DNA of 64,000 bases from Yamagishiella unicocca (GCA_003116995.1 BDSL01000006.1:1426001-1490000), one strand, 5' to 3'; positions 1 through 12,100 are shown, counted from the stretch's first letter. The notes: generated by a model from the sequence alone, not told the origin. Translations and numbers: made by a program.

Positions 1-456
1 TGATGTACAGCCTGGTGCGGCTCCGGAAAGGGCAACGTCTTGCGTGGTGTAATTGGCGCCGCACCTTCTTCACGGATGTTGGGTCCACCTCCTCGCATGT
101 AGTAATTTCCCCACGGCTCGATGCCTAAAGGGTGCTCCATGTCCGTATGTTTGTCAAGGCCGAAAGCTTCTTGATTAGATTTGCGAACGCGTTGTACCAA
201 CTATTCCCTGTTGCTGTAACCAAATAATAGCTATCAGTGAATAACATCGTTATAGAACGGTTCGTTCGCGTCGTACTTGTCTAGCGGAATTGACTCCGAA
301 ACCGTTTCCCAGTCCCGTGTCGTAGGCATTTCGCCAAGGCGTTCCTAGTTTCTCACAGCAACGTCGTTGGTATTGCGTTAGTTCCGGTTGCCTCCTTCTA
401 TTAGCCCCTCCTTGGCCGGCGGCGCCACCCTCAAGCAACCTCAGAGCCGTACCCAA
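1..456. other. upstream region of first gene, no gene seen
   Basis: I see no convincing coding exon here. Base composition is more balanced than in the genes that follow. The stretch would contain the promoter and 5' UTR of the gene starting at 457. Short open frames on both strands show no recognisable motif and no splice-compatible continuation. Confidence 0.5.
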
Positions 457-3183
457 ATGAGCAGCACGATTGATTCTGTTTTGGCTGATAAAGAGCAGAC
501 AGCCGCCAAAGTCGCAGCGTCTGACGACAGCGGCGGCCCAGGCGACGCAGCCGGCTCCAACGACGGACCAAGCGATGGACGCCTAGGCGTGACGGAGGTG
601 GCGCAACTACCTTCATGCTCATCTAGCAATCCGCCGCCAGGTTACTTGTTGGTGACAGTGCGCCTGCAAGGGCAGAACCGGCCCGCCGTCGACGACCTCC
701 CTATCGAGGTACGATTCTGTGGCAGCAGCAACATGAGCGGCGAAGACGAGTCCAGGGAGGGTCTCTCACGGGGTTTGGGGCGATGGGCGCAAAGCCGCTC
801 GGAGGGCGTTACGAGGACGGCCTGGGCGTTATGGGCCCTATGCAGCTTCGGGTCCCTTCCCGCAGCGGGGTTCCAAGGTTCTCCTGCCCCGCCGCCAATC
901 CACATTGGCACCAGCTGGCTCACCACACGGTCGGGTTTGTTGCTCTTCTAACTCTCTGTACGGCAGCTGTACTGGTACTGTCCCCAAGCGGTGTTCTCGT
1001 CTGCGTCCCCAGTCGCGCCTCGCCCCGCAGCCTGTCTGGTTAACGGCCGACTAGCCTCCTCTGGAGATACTGCTCTTGGCTTCCGTGCTCCCCATCTCCC
1101 AGCCCCTCTGCCATGGATCGCAAATGTGCGACGATGAAACCCTACCCAAACTCAGAACCTACATGGCCCTCCTCCTGACACCCTCAGGTCCTGCCCTGCC
1201 ACACGTTTGCTGACGTGTGCAGCGCAGCACTGGCGCGTGTGCCAGACGCGCCGGGGGAGTACGACATGCAGGTAGTGGTTTCGGGGCGGGAAAGGGCGGC
1301 TAGCGTGAGGTGCGAAGAGCCCCGTGCCTGAAAGACGTCAGCGCTGCATGGGCAATGTACGAATGCCTTGAGCTGCTACAGGTTGCGCGTTGGTCCCCCG
1401 CCTGTCGGTTCTGCTGCCGTTGCAGTTGCTGTCGTTGCAGTTGCTGTCGTTGCAGTTGCTGTCGTTGCAGTTGCTGTCGTTGCAGTTGCTGTCGTTGCAG
1501 TTGCTGTCGTTGCAGTTGCTGTCGTTGCAGTTGCTGTCGTTGCAGTTGCTGCCGTTGCAGTTGCTGTCGTTGCAGTTGCTGCCGTTGCAGTTGCTGCCGT
1601 TGCCTGGTGCCGCTTTCCCGCCGCTACCTGCGGCCCGCCTGTCCCTTACATCCCAGCTCCGTCCGTCCGTCATCTAGCGTCCTGCATCTTCCCCCTGCCG
1701 CCACCACCACCATCACCACCACCACCGCCACCACCACCACCGGGGCCCCTCAACACCTTCACTCACGGTTACCTCCACACCCGCCCCCGCCTCTCTCTCT
1801 CGCTGCCAGGGCTACCTAGTGGTGGGGTCGTTGGAGGTGCCGTTACAGGACCCGCACACACCTGCCCGGGACACCCTGCGCAGCTTCCCTGCCGTGACCT
1901 CGCTGCGTTTTGACGTTGTGGAGGCGCAGTGCGGTTCCGGAGCGGCCGGCTCCCGCACCGCACGTGTCAGCCGGGTGGTCCCCCGGGGGTCCCGCCAGCG
2001 GCGGTGGCCGCGGCGGCTGGCAAGGATCGCCGTGGGAGTGGCCAAGGTGGGCTGGCGGCCCTCCGTCACAACTGCTCCAGCCCTTCCTCCCTGTTCCCGC
2101 TCCCTCAAAACACCTCCCCACTTGCACGCACACGTGTGTCTGCTGGCGTACTCCTGGACACACGTGTGTCTGCTGGCGTACTCCTGGAGACACCTCTCCT
2201 TATGCTCCGTGTTCTGGCGCGCATCTGCTCGCATCCTACCCCCCGCGTTTCGCTTTGTGTGACGGTGGTATTCCATGCATATTTTACGAGCTCTCAGCAG
2301 CACCACAACCACGGTCACCATTACCACCTACATTCCGGCCTCTGCTGCCTGCAGCTGGTCCTGGTGGTGGAGGCGGCGGCACTGCTACGAGGCGGCCTAC
2401 GAGGTACGCTGCGCCAGCTACGGCGGGCTGCTGGCTGGGAGGACGGCAGCGCAAGCAGCGCCGGCGACGTGGGCTCAGAAACCGAGGCAGCGCTGGACGC
2501 GGTGGCGGACTACGTGAGCGGGCGCGGGGACATCCAGTCGCTGCAACGCTTCGACCCGCGGGTCGTTGTGGGTGCGCTGGAGGCCATGGACACGGAGGTG
2601 TTGGAGCAGGTGGGCGGGCTCGAGGGAGGGAGAGGGCGGGCGTGCCTGGCGCGGGGTGCGGCGTCCTGGCGCGCCGCTGCTCATCCTGGTCTAGGATTGA
2701 AGTATTTAGTGTTTTAATCCCTCCACTGGTGGCCTACTCCCCCTGCCCAGCCCGCTGCCACCCACTGACGCACTTTTGTTGCGGCCTCCCCCTTCCTCGC
2801 CGCCAATTCCCGGCCCATATGCGGCACAGTTGGACGTGCCAGACGTGTCGGACACTCGGGAGGCCGTCCGGGCGCTGCTGCAGCAGCTCCGGGAGACCGA
2901 GACGGCAGCGGCCGCCAGCAGCAGCAGCCGGAGGAGTGGTGGCGAGGAGCCCTCAGCCGTCGCCGCGGCTGTTGGGCCCTCGGAGCGAGGTGGCCCCGCA
3001 CTGGATGCTGTCGTGGGCGATGGGCAGGGCGAGGCGGCTACATTGGGTCAGGGGACTGAGACCCATGGGTCTGCGGATGCCAGCACCACCACTCCAGGGC
3101 TGCCGGGCTTCGGGCCTTCCTCGCAGGGTGCAGGTTCTTTGGCGGGTGGGGCGAGAGGCCGTGGGGGTACGGGAAGGTCGTGA
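457..3183 (+). CDS. hypothetical protein, five exons, possible N-terminal beta-grasp-like region
   Basis: I do not recognise this gene. Proposed exons are 457-708, 1188-1271, 1810-2046, 2355-2609 and 2830-3183, all joined in phase 0 with consensus donors (GAG/GTACGA, CAG/GTAGTG, AAG/GTGGGC, CAG/GTGGGC) and CAG acceptors, giving about 393 residues. After an acidic Ser/Ala-rich leader the protein has short strand-like blocks (LLVTVRLQGQ; TFADVCSAALARVP; GYLVVGSLEVPL; SLRFDVVEAQ), which could be a beta-grasp or ubiquitin-like fold. Then come an Arg/Ala-rich helix, a helical block (DAVADYVSGRGDIQSLQ, FDPRVVVGALEAMDTEVLEQ), and a Gly/Ser-rich tail after exon 5. The ATG at 457 is the first ATG in frame. 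Introns 2 and 3 carry minisatellites. The fold suggestion is inference only. The consistent phases make the exon chain itself fairly likely. Confidence 0.6.
1412..1602. repeat. 15-bp minisatellite in intron 2 of the first gene
   Basis: The unit gttgctgtcgttgca is repeated about 12-13 times, with a few units reading gccgttgca. The period is a multiple of three, so long artificial open frames appear on both strands. It lies inside the intron 1272-1809. Confidence 0.9.
2129..2189. repeat. two-copy 30-bp tandem repeat in intron 3
   Basis: Two adjacent near-identical copies of a 30-bp unit containing cacgtgtgtctgctggcg lie in the intron 2047-2354 of the first gene. Confidence 0.85.
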
Positions 3184-3447
3184 ACGTGCCAAGTGCGGGT
3201 AGCAGGTTGGAGCAGGTTACTGCTTTGGTTCTTGGTGGGAGGGGTCACCTACAAACAACGCGACTTTTACGAGTGCCGCGGACCTTGTACGACTTCACGT
3301 GCGCGATGCGCGCAGTGCCCTATGTACTGGAGTACATGGGTGGCCTTGCGGGGACAATGACTGTGCAACAGGGCGTGGGCCGGAAAATACAAGCGAAATG
3401 TGATAGATAACCTTGTTAAATGCGTGCACCCATGTATGATGGTGGTG
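3184..3447. other. 3' region of first gene and H2B 3' flank
   Basis: This is non-coding sequence between the stop of the first gene and the H2B remnant. It holds the histone-type stem-loop at 3444-3459, described separately. No further gene is visible. Confidence 0.5.
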
Positions 3448-3459
3448 TTAAGAAACACC
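3444..3459 (-). terminator. histone 3' stem-loop of the H2B remnant
   Basis: GGTGTT and AACACC form a 6-bp stem around a 4-base loop. This is the palindrome that closes replication-dependent histone mRNAs in volvocine algae. It has the same stem as the H3 and H4 copies in this cluster and has survived although the H2B body is lost. Confidence 0.8.
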
Positions 3460-3695
3460 GGGTTGTTTAAACACCGTTCTTCCAAGCACGGGAGCGATGT
3501 ACAGCTTGTTGGTCTCGGACTCGCTGACCTTCTTAGCCTTCTTCTTCGGCTTGTCGCCATCTTCGCAGCAGGTTCCTTCGCAGACGTTTTTGCTGGAGAC
3601 TCCTTGACAACCTCCGCCGCCTTCGCAGCTTTGAGCTTGGGATAAGCAGCCTTGGGCTGCGAGGCGGCCTTCTCCTCCTTAGTTTTCGGTGCCAT
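3448..3695 (-). pseudogene. histone H2B remnant: N-terminal tail, frameshift, core domain deleted
   Basis: The minus-strand ATG at 3695 opens MAPKTKEEKAA followed by a Lys/Ala/Pro-rich tail, as expected for an algal or plant H2B. Near 3560-3570 the frame slips by one base. In the shifted frame the sequence continues KPKKKAKKV, then ETNKLYI, which matches the start of the H2B fold (usual form: ETYKLYIYKVL). It then diverges (APVLGRTV) and stops inside the 3' stem-loop at 3448-3450. The whole histone fold beyond helix alpha-1 is absent, so no functional H2B can be made. The gene was divergent from the H2A remnant at 3878. The tail and stem-loop are read directly; identity as a decayed H2B is from family knowledge. 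Confidence 0.85.
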
Positions 3696-3877
3696 TGTAA
3701 CGACGAAATCAGGATGTTTCAAAACAGCGACGATTTGTGCGATGGCAGGTAACGAAGATTGTATCACATCAAGAATGCTCTGTTTAACCAAGCTTATGCA
3801 GGTTTCCCGGCGTGCCGGCGACAATTACTAACCGACAACGTACGAATGGCCGTTGTCTAACGTAACACTTTCTCAAC
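3696..3877. promoter_or_regulatory. former H2A/H2B bidirectional promoter
   Basis: This 182-bp spacer separates the divergent H2B (-) and H2A (+) start codons, the normal arrangement in volvocine histone clusters. I could not identify TATA or histone-specific elements with confidence. Confidence 0.5.
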
Positions 3878-3925
3878 ATGGCCGGCCGTGGCAAGGGCAA
3901 GACTGCTGGACATTACAGACGGTAA
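3878..3925 (+). pseudogene. histone H2A remnant: first 11 codons only
   Basis: The ATG at 3878 encodes MAGRGKGKTAG, the start of algal H2A. The match ends abruptly at 3910 and the frame stops at 3923-3925. No later H2A sequence and no plus-strand 3' stem-loop lie before the H3 stem-loop at 3992. The body and 3' end have therefore been deleted. The neighbouring H2B is also truncated, so the H2A/H2B half of this histone quartet is dead. Confidence 0.85.
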
Positions 3926-3991
3926 CAGCTGGATGAGGACAAGCAAGCTTTGGTTTCGGTCTGCTCTCTGCCGGTCTGAAAGCCAAAAGGT

Positions 3992-4007
3992 GGTGTTGAA
4001 AAACACC
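3992..4007 (-). terminator. histone 3' stem-loop of H3
   Basis: GGTGTT, loop GAAA, AACACC, lying about 40 bp beyond the H3 stop on the minus strand. It is the same 6-bp stem as in H4 (5182-5197) and the H2B remnant. Confidence 0.85.
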
Positions 4008-4045
4008 GGGTTTTGTTGTTGACAGCCGAGTATCATGCAGGAGGC

Positions 4046-4573
4046 TTACGCGCGCTCGCCACGGATGCGGCGGGCCAGCTGGATGTCCTTGGGCATGATG
4101 GTGACACGCTTGGCGTGGATGGCGCACAGGTTGGTGTCCTCGAACAGACCCACAAGGTAGGCCTCAGCAGCCTCCTGAAGGGCAAGTACGGCCTGGCTCT
4201 GGAAACGAAGGTCGGTCTTGAAGTCCTGAGCAATCTCACGGACCAGGCGCTGGAAAGGAAGCTTGCGAATAAGCAGCTCAGTGCTCTTCTGGTACTTGCG
4301 GATCTCACGAAGAGCAACTGCAAGTAAAGTAAGGAAGGGGAAATAGTAGGAAGTGTCAAACGGCGGCGGGGGAAGACAGTAGGCGTTTGTTGTCGATTGG
4401 GGTGGAACATACTTCAAAGATATACAGTTTAGCTTACCTGTGCCTGGCCGGTAGCGATGAGGCTTCTTGACGCCACCGGTGGCCGGGGTCTTACGAGCTG
4501 CCTTGGTGGCCAGCTGCTTACGGGGCGCCTTGCCGCCGGTGGACTTGCGAGCAGTCTGCTTAGTGCGGGCCAT
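4046..4573 (-). CDS. H3: histone H3 with one intron
   Basis: Core nucleosomal histone H3. Exon 1 is 4573-4438, the intron is 4437-4318 (GTAAGC to GCAG) and exon 2 is 4317-4046 (minus strand). The spliced product is 135 residues and contains [14 protein letters not shown], the K9/K27 region ([11 protein letters not shown]), [15 protein letters not shown], and the C-terminal [16 protein letters not shown]. The length is one less than animal H3, as in Chlamydomonas. The split falls after residue 45, in codon 46. The intron happens to be open in frame, so a naive reading gives a false 175-residue protein. It is divergent from H4 across a 264-bp spacer. The 3' stem-loop implies S-phase, poly(A)-independent expression. 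Confidence 0.98.
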   Translation of the reverse strand: MARTKQTARKSTGGKAPRKQLATKAARKTPATGGVKKPHRYRPGTGKLNCISLKYVPPQSTTNAYCLPPPPFDTSYYFPFLTLLAVALREIRKYQKSTELLIRKLPFQRLVREIAQDFKTDLRFQSQAVLALQEAAEAYLVGLFEDTNLCAIHAKRVTIMPKDIQLARRIRGERA

Positions 4574-5149
<576 letters not shown>

Positions 5150-5181
5150 GAAATCAAACATTTTCCTGCCCATCAAACCCC

Positions 5182-5197
5182 GGTGTTTTTCAACACC
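5182..5197 (+). terminator. histone 3' stem-loop of H4
   Basis: GGTGTT, loop TTTC, AACACC: a 6-bp stem and 4-base loop downstream of the H4 stop codon. The geometry resembles animal histone mRNA stem-loops, and it is the volvocine histone 3' palindrome. Confidence 0.9.
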
Positions 5198-6161
5198 ACC
5201 TCATATTTCGATACAGTTATTATCTTCAGCTTACCGTAGATACCAAGTGATTCACCTTTCCTTGCCTTGTTTTTGTGAAGCACGTTGCTCCTATTTCTGA
5301 AGCAACTTGCCACGTTAACGGAATTTAGGTATTTCGGATTAGGGGTTTTGTACCAAACCCCTAATGGTGATCTTCTTACTGCCCTTCACATGCCAACTTG
5401 GTTGGGTTGCGCCGGGGGCCTTAGCCAAGGTTTGTTATGTCTAGCAGTGACCCTTGTCACTGTCTGCACACCTCAGTCCCCCTAACGACACCGCCCCAGG
5501 TGGCCTCATCGCCCCACGTGCCTCTCCTGCCACGGCAGCCCACACTCTGCCCTCCCTAGCACCATCTCCAGCTCCCCCCTCACCTCGTCCAGGTATTATG
5601 GTTGCTGACCCCTCCATGTCCCGTCGCGTCCCTGAGCGCGCACAAATATATGCTACTTGTTGCGAATTTACAGCGCCGTTAGTGGCATCAGCGGGGAGCG
5701 CCCATATTACGCTCCGAAATTGAAGTTTCCAACTGGGCCTCCCGCCGTACAGCCCAAGATTCCGCACCCATCTTTTCCGTACCGGCGCTTCCGTAACGCT
5801 CACCAATGAAGTGGACACCGTAAACCAATCGCTGTCTTACTGATGTCAAACCCAGCCTCTGTGTCCACCTCAATCCTCGGACATCCGGCGACATCGCATT
5901 TGCGAATCCATGTCCCCGGATATGCGCGCTTTGCCAATGTTGCAACATCGGGAGACAACACTGCACTTGCACACGCGCCTCGTCACCTCAAACGCACCTC
6001 TACCGCACGGACACCACTCATCTATACCACACGAATCCCGGCACACCAAACCACCTGATGCGATGGGCCCTGGGATACTGATAGAGCGCGGCTGGGCGCT
6101 TGCTCTGTGCATTTGCCCGCTCTCACAGGCGCAGTCAGCGGCCTTCGGGGCGCCATTCTAT
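5198..6161. other. convergent intergenic region between H4 and RDR
   Basis: No gene is recognised. The region would hold the RDR 3' UTR; a minus-strand TGTAA (plus-strand ttaca, 5668-5672) is the most obvious poly(A) signal candidate, about 490 bp past the RDR stop. A perfect 11-bp hairpin lies at 5338-5365. Confidence 0.5.
5338..5365. repeat. perfect 11-bp inverted repeat (hairpin)
   Basis: ATTAGGGGTTT (5338-5348) and AAACCCCTAAT (5355-5365) are exact reverse complements around a 6-base loop, tgtacc. It sits between the convergent H4 and RDR genes. The function is unknown. Confidence 0.85.
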
Positions 6162-9100
6162 CTAGCCAGCGCGCCTGCGCAAAGCCGGCATCACCGGGCC
6201 GAACACCTGCCAAAGCAGCCGCAGCCGCGGCCTCGCCCGCTGGCCCCACCGCGCTGCCTGCTGCACCACCCCCCACTGCTGCTCGTACACCCCCGCCAGG
6301 CACGACACCGCCGCCTGCTGCGCGCACGGCAACCCTGCGGCTCCGGCGCTGCGGCACCGCTCCGGCGGGCACAGCGGCTGTGGCGGCTGGCTGCCGTACG
6401 GAGGCGGCGGCTGGGGTAGCGGCGACGTGTGAGACTGCAGGAGCCCAAGCCAGCAGGGGCAGGGGTCACTGGCGGAGGCGGGGGCGTCTGCACCCGTGGT
6501 GCTCCCAGCTTCCCATGCTGCCGTGTCGCCGCTGTTGCCGCCGTGGCCGCAGCTGCCGATGTTGCTGCCAACTGGGTTTTGTGCGGCCTGCGGCTCGGCG
6601 GCGCGGCTCCGAGACCCCGGCTCGGTTGCGCGGCTTCGAGGCCCTGGCTCGGTAGGGAGGCGGCGTGTCATTATGTTTGTCGCGTCCAGCAGTATGCGGC
6701 GCAGAGAGGCGGCGACTGAGGGCGATGCGGCGGCGGCAGCAGCACCTGTGCTGGGGCCTCGTCGGTCGTGTTGCTGGTGCTGGTAGAGCAGCGCGGGGTC
6801 TGGGTCCTGCGGGCCAAGGCAGGCGGTGACCGACTGTCTGTGTCAGTCAAGTATTGCTTACGGTCAGGACGGCGCTATATGGTTGTGTGGGTCAGTGTGC
6901 CGAAGGCGCTCGGTGAGCCTAACACAGCGCCGTGTGGACCTCTTATCCAACATAGCGCGCAGACCCGTAGATCCGGTTTTGTCGAAACACACAGCTTGAT
7001 CCGTGCCGCAGCGCATCCGCGGATGGATCGCGGGTACAAGGCGGCGGCAGCTACCGAGGTACCCAATGGTGTGGCGCGCGAAAAAAGAAAGCCGTACCAT
7101 GGAGCGTAACGCGGCTTGAGTCAGCTGCTCCCACTCCGCCGACGCCTGGCACCAGTGCTGCCGCAGCTGGCGGCGCACGTCGGACCCGTGGGTCGCCAGC
7201 GCGGCTTCCGCGCGGCGAACAAAGGGCAGGTCCTTCGCGATGAGCCGCGGGTCGAGCTGGGGGAGCCGGTACTCTGGGCGCTGGAGCAGCTGTGGGGTGG
7301 GGACGACGAGGGGCGGGAGTGGGCAGTGGTGGCTGACGGATGGCCGTGCAGCTGCCGGTAGCTGGCAGGTCAGGACGGCAGCTTGAGTACGACATAGCTT
7401 GCCGTGCTACGGGACATCCCACCTAGCGGTACAGTGCTTGCCGGGACGCACAGTGCCATTGCGGTGAGGGAGGCGAAGGATGCTCCTGGCAGGCGACTGC
7501 CAAGATGAGCGGGCACCACCGATGCCGGCATCCGCCCTGGAAGCACAGCCGCCGCCGCCCAGCGCGTCATGTACCCAACTGCACGCCGCTTGCGCCCCCA
7601 CCGTCGCACCTCACCCGACCTCGTACATGTAATCCTAGCCGTGTGCACCGAACGCTTCCTAATCGGTTCTACTTTTCGGTGCCGACCCACGGGTCTCCTC
7701 CCGTATCTCACCTCGTACACGCCCGCCAGGACGGAGGTGGAGGTGCGCACCCTCGGCAGCAACCACGACGGCACCGGCGTCGACGAGAACCTGCGCGGGG
7801 GGGGAGGGGGAGGGGCCGCAGCTTATCACCGTGTGGCCGCCGACGCCATGTACCCGTTTTTTCTCTCTGCGTCCAGACCAATGACCAACGGGCAACGCCC
7901 AACGGCCATCCACGACTTACTCTGGGAGGGCACGCATACGAACACGCATACGAATACGCATAGGACGCATGCGCAAGCGCGCAAGGGGGAAACCTTGCGG
8001 GCCGGGAAACCTTGTGAGAGGCTTATCAGTATTGTGCAAGCGGACACACGCGCGTGGTGCCGCTGGTGCCACGGAGTGCCGCCGCCTGTTGCCTAAGCAA
8101 GCACCACCCGTGCTTTTCTCACGCAAGGCCCGTCTGCTTCCCCTCATAACCCCGTTCCGCGACGCACGGCCACGCATGGCGCCTGGGCGGCTGCTGGCGG
8201 GCATGTGTATTTGATGCAGCACTCAAGCCGCAAGCGGGTGTGACCGCCCACGCCTCTATGCGCCAGCCCCCTCTCCCTAGTTGATCCAGACCCCACTAAC
8301 CCCACCTGGGCTGCACGAACTCGCCGCTCCCGCCGCCGTCGCCGCCCGACCTTTCCTCCCCTCCGCCGGCAGCCCACTGCCGGTGCCCAGCGGCCCCGAC
8401 GTTCGCCTCCACCTCCTCCTCCTCGTCTGGAGCCTGGCCGCCCCCGCCACCCCATGCGCCCTGCACGGCGCTCCGAGGGTGCGCCGCCTCCGCGACCCGC
8501 TGCTGATGCGTCCCCCGCAACAGAGCACTCCCACGCGCCTGTCCTTCTCCCTGTCCCCGCCCCCGCCCCTGCGCCTGGGCATGGGCAGGGGCGGGGGCAG
8601 GGGCGCCTGGCTCAGGTGGATGGGCGTCTGGCGCCTGCATCCGGGCCTGATGCCGGCGCGGCCGCTGGTGCCGCGGCTGCGCCGTCGCCGTCGAATCAAT
8701 GGCCCCGTCCATCCGCGACGGTGGCTGCGGCCGCTGCTGCTGCGGCTGCGGCTGCAGTCGGGGGCCCAGCGCCCAGTGCGGCGGCCGGACCCTGTCCCGC
8801 AGCTGATGAGGCAGCCGGTGGAAGAAGCCGGACTTGGGCGCGTCCAGCGCCTCTTGATACAGCCTGGAGCAGGTCCGGGGGCGAGGGTGGGTGGACCGAG
8901 CCGCGCAGTACAGCTCCGGGCGCAAAGCCGTAACCAAGAGTGACGCGCGAGATGCTGCACCTCTCCCACCTCTACCGCGTCTCCCACCTCCACCCACCTC
9001 CACCGCCTCAACAACTTCTACCACCTCTTACCATCTCTACCACCTCTACCACCTCCAGCAGCGCGGATACGTCCCGGGGCCAGGGGGAACCGCCTGCCGA

Positions 9101-12100
9101 CAAACTCCGGCAATCCCGCCCCACCCTGCCCGCCGCCGCAAGCGCAGGCGCGGCGGTGGTGCCTACCTGCACAGCATGGTGCTGTTCGGGTGGTCCGCGC
9201 CGTACTCGTCCGCGCACCAGCCCCACAGCCGGTACGCCTCCTGCATCACGCCCGCAGCCTCGTGGCAGAAGTAGTAGCGCCGCGTCAAGTAGGCCTCCTC
9301 CTCGTCCTCCTGCTCCTCCGCCTCCTCCTCGCGCCTGCGCGCCTCCTCGATGTCTTTGCTCCAAGGAACCCCCCGCCGGCCACTGACTCCCACTTGCCGC
9401 CGCCCCTCCGTGGAGGAAGTCTCGCCCGGCATCCCGACCGGCGGCTGTACGGCAGCGCCGCCTGGGCACTCCTGCCGCCCGCCCTCCTCCTGTGGCTCCT
9501 GTTGCTCGGCATTGCCTGTCGCGGTTTTCGGAGCGGGCGGCTCCAGGCTGACCAGCTGGGTGGCGAATGGGTCCCTGGCAGCGGCTGTAGCACCGCTCCC
9601 GGCGCCTTGCCCCTCCTCCTCCTCCTCTTCTGCGGGGTACTCCTCGAACTGGCTGACCACCTGGATGACGGGAGGGGGGTTCGAGGGAAACCCGTGGATG
9701 TCCGAAAACGGGAGGGGGGGGGCATAAAAACAGGTTACACGACATGGATACGATAGCTGGCGCACTGTCTTCGGACACCTAGTTGTGGGCGCATGCTGGA
9801 GCACTTAGATAATGGGGGCATGTGAATGACTGCTGTTGGTGTTGGTGCTGGTGCTGGTGAGGTGATGGGCAGCACACCGCAGCTGCTCCTATTGCTACGT
9901 GCACCAGCCCCCAATCTTCAAACCCCGCCCGCCAGACCGCCCCGCGTGGGCCAAGCGCGGTGCCACCACCTCCGGCCCGTACGAAAATCGTAGGCGCCCC
10001 TCTGCGCCGTACCCGCTCGTCCCATATGAGCGTGTACTGGTCGCCGTCGTAGTCGCCGCCGGACAAGCTGGACACCGCGGGCTGCGAGCCCGCGCTCGAA
10101 AACACAAGCAGGCTGCCCCCGCCCACGGGCGTGGCGCCCCCACTAGCTGAGCCCGTACCGCTGCCGCCCCCGCCGCCGCTGCTGCTATTGATATTGTTGT
10201 TGCGTTCCGAGGGCGCTGACAGGCCCAGCTGCTGCAGTAGCTGCGGCGGCGGCGCTATGAGGCGCAGCTTGCGCAGGTCACGCGGGTGCAGACCGGGGAA
10301 CCTGCGAGGGCGGTTAGTTGGTTGGTTGAGTGGTTGGGTGGTTGGACGATGTCCAAGGTCAGGAAGAGAAGCTTGGGGATTGCTGCCTTGGGCGTGTACG
10401 AGAGGAAAAGGAAACCCGTGTGCCGGCAGTGGGTGGGTGGGCTGTCGGCGGGCTGGGGTGAGGTGCGGGGTGGCGCGGGACTGGGGCGGGGTGGGCGGAG
10501 CAGCCCTGCCCTGCCCACTCGCGGTCGAAACACCGTGTCCGCTTCTCCTTTCACACCGCACCCGACAGAAACAAGTGCGCCACCAAACACTCGACTGCGC
10601 ACCTGTACACGACCACATCACGCCCCTCGTCAGGCGGCTGCCTCAGCTGCTGCTGCTGTTGTCGCTGCTGCCGTTGCTGCTGCCGTTGCTGCTGCTCGCC
10701 CATTACTGCGGCGCCCGCACCCCGAGATCCCCCAGCGCCGCGAACTGGATCCGACCCCGGGTCCGGATCCAGGCCCGGATCCAGGCCCGGCAGCGCCACC
10801 ACGCAGCCCTCCGGCACGCTGCCGCTGGGGTCCGGCACCCCCATCAGGGTGACGCTGCGGCTCAGCGGCATGCGAAGGGTCCAGAGCTGCTGCCAGCCGC
10901 GTGTCGCGACGGCCTGCAGGCGGTAGGACCCCGAGCATGAGACGGCTCAAAACGAGGGTTGCGAGTAAAGCCGAGGGGAAGGAAAGCCGAGGAGAAGGGA
11001 GGGTTGCGCGGAAAGCCGAGGGGAACGGGGCGGGGAAGGAAGGGCGGCGGAGCGAGACGCGCGTGTTTGAGCAAGGACATCCTCGTTGGCGCTACGGTAC
11101 CGCATACCCCTTGCTTGCTGGTGCTGGCGATACTACTGCGCCCCGCGGCAGGTGCCCCGACTGCCCACCTGCAACCAGTCCCTCATGCGGAAATCCAGAG
11201 GGGTGGAGACCACCGTGTCGCCAGCTGGGATTGGCGCCACCAGGACAGGACCGTCGCCCGCCCGCCCCAGCCCCTGCTGCCCCTGCTGCCCGTCCTGCTG
11301 CCCGTCCTGCTGCCCGTCCTGCGGATCTGCGCGACGTGCGGCCGAAGCACTGCTGTCATGCATCATGTCGTACTCCGCCAGCAAGGCGCCCTCCAGTGCC
11401 GCATCCCCGCCGCGACGCGCCATCTCCCGCGCCGCCGCCAGGTCGCCCCGCTGCGCCGCCAGCACGCGCCGCAGCTCGTCCTGTACGATGTCGTACACGG
11501 TACGGGCGCTGACGCAGCAGCCGCTCAGCAGCAGCAGGAGGGGGCCGTTCAGGCGCGCGACGGCGCCGGGGCGCGACGGCACCTTCCGCACGACCTCCAG
11601 CATCGCGGTGGCGCCTGACCCGGCGCTGGCGCAGGCGTTGCGGGCCGCGGCCTCAGCGGCGGCGGCGGCGGCGGCGCCAGGCCGGTGCCAGCGTGCCGGT
11701 AGGAGCGGCAGCTGGGCATGTGGCTGCGGCGTGGGGGAGGGGCCCGGCGCCCATGCGCTCCTTGGCTGGGCCGCAGCTGCTGGGGTTGTGACGCTGGTGC
11801 TGGGGAGGCGGGCTCCCGATGACGTGCCCTGGGTGGGTTGCGAGGACGAGCCCTGGGTGGGGAGGGGGATGGCAGCCGCGCCTTGTGGGCACGGTTGGGT
11901 TTCGGCGCGGGCGACGGCGAGGGTTTTGTTTCAGCAGTCCGCGGGAGCTGGCGTTCAGTCAGGCGCTACTTCAGGCGCTGCGATCCGCAAGTGAATGAGG
12001 AGCGGAGGACACCTGCCCGGCCCGCTGAGGAGCGGAGGACACCTGCCCGGCCCGCTGAGGAGTGGAGGACACCTGCCCGGCCCGCTGAGGAGCGGAGGAC

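Noticed and set aside
1310..1913. Cys-rich (RCSCC) repeat protein on the plus strand and an Asn/Cys repeat on the minus strand
   Set aside because: Artefact of the 15-bp minisatellite in an intron. All three forward frames are open with unrelated repeats.
4046..4573. Continuous 175-residue H3-like protein
   Set aside because: The extra 40 residues are a GT-AG intron (4437-4318). Removing it gives exact algal H3.
8296..9024. RDR ending at the stop codon at 8296-8298
   Set aside because: A consensus donor (CCCAG/GTGGGG at 8306) just before this stop leads, in the correct phase, to exons at 7790-7712 and 7289-7098, and on to a family-like C-terminus ending at 6162.
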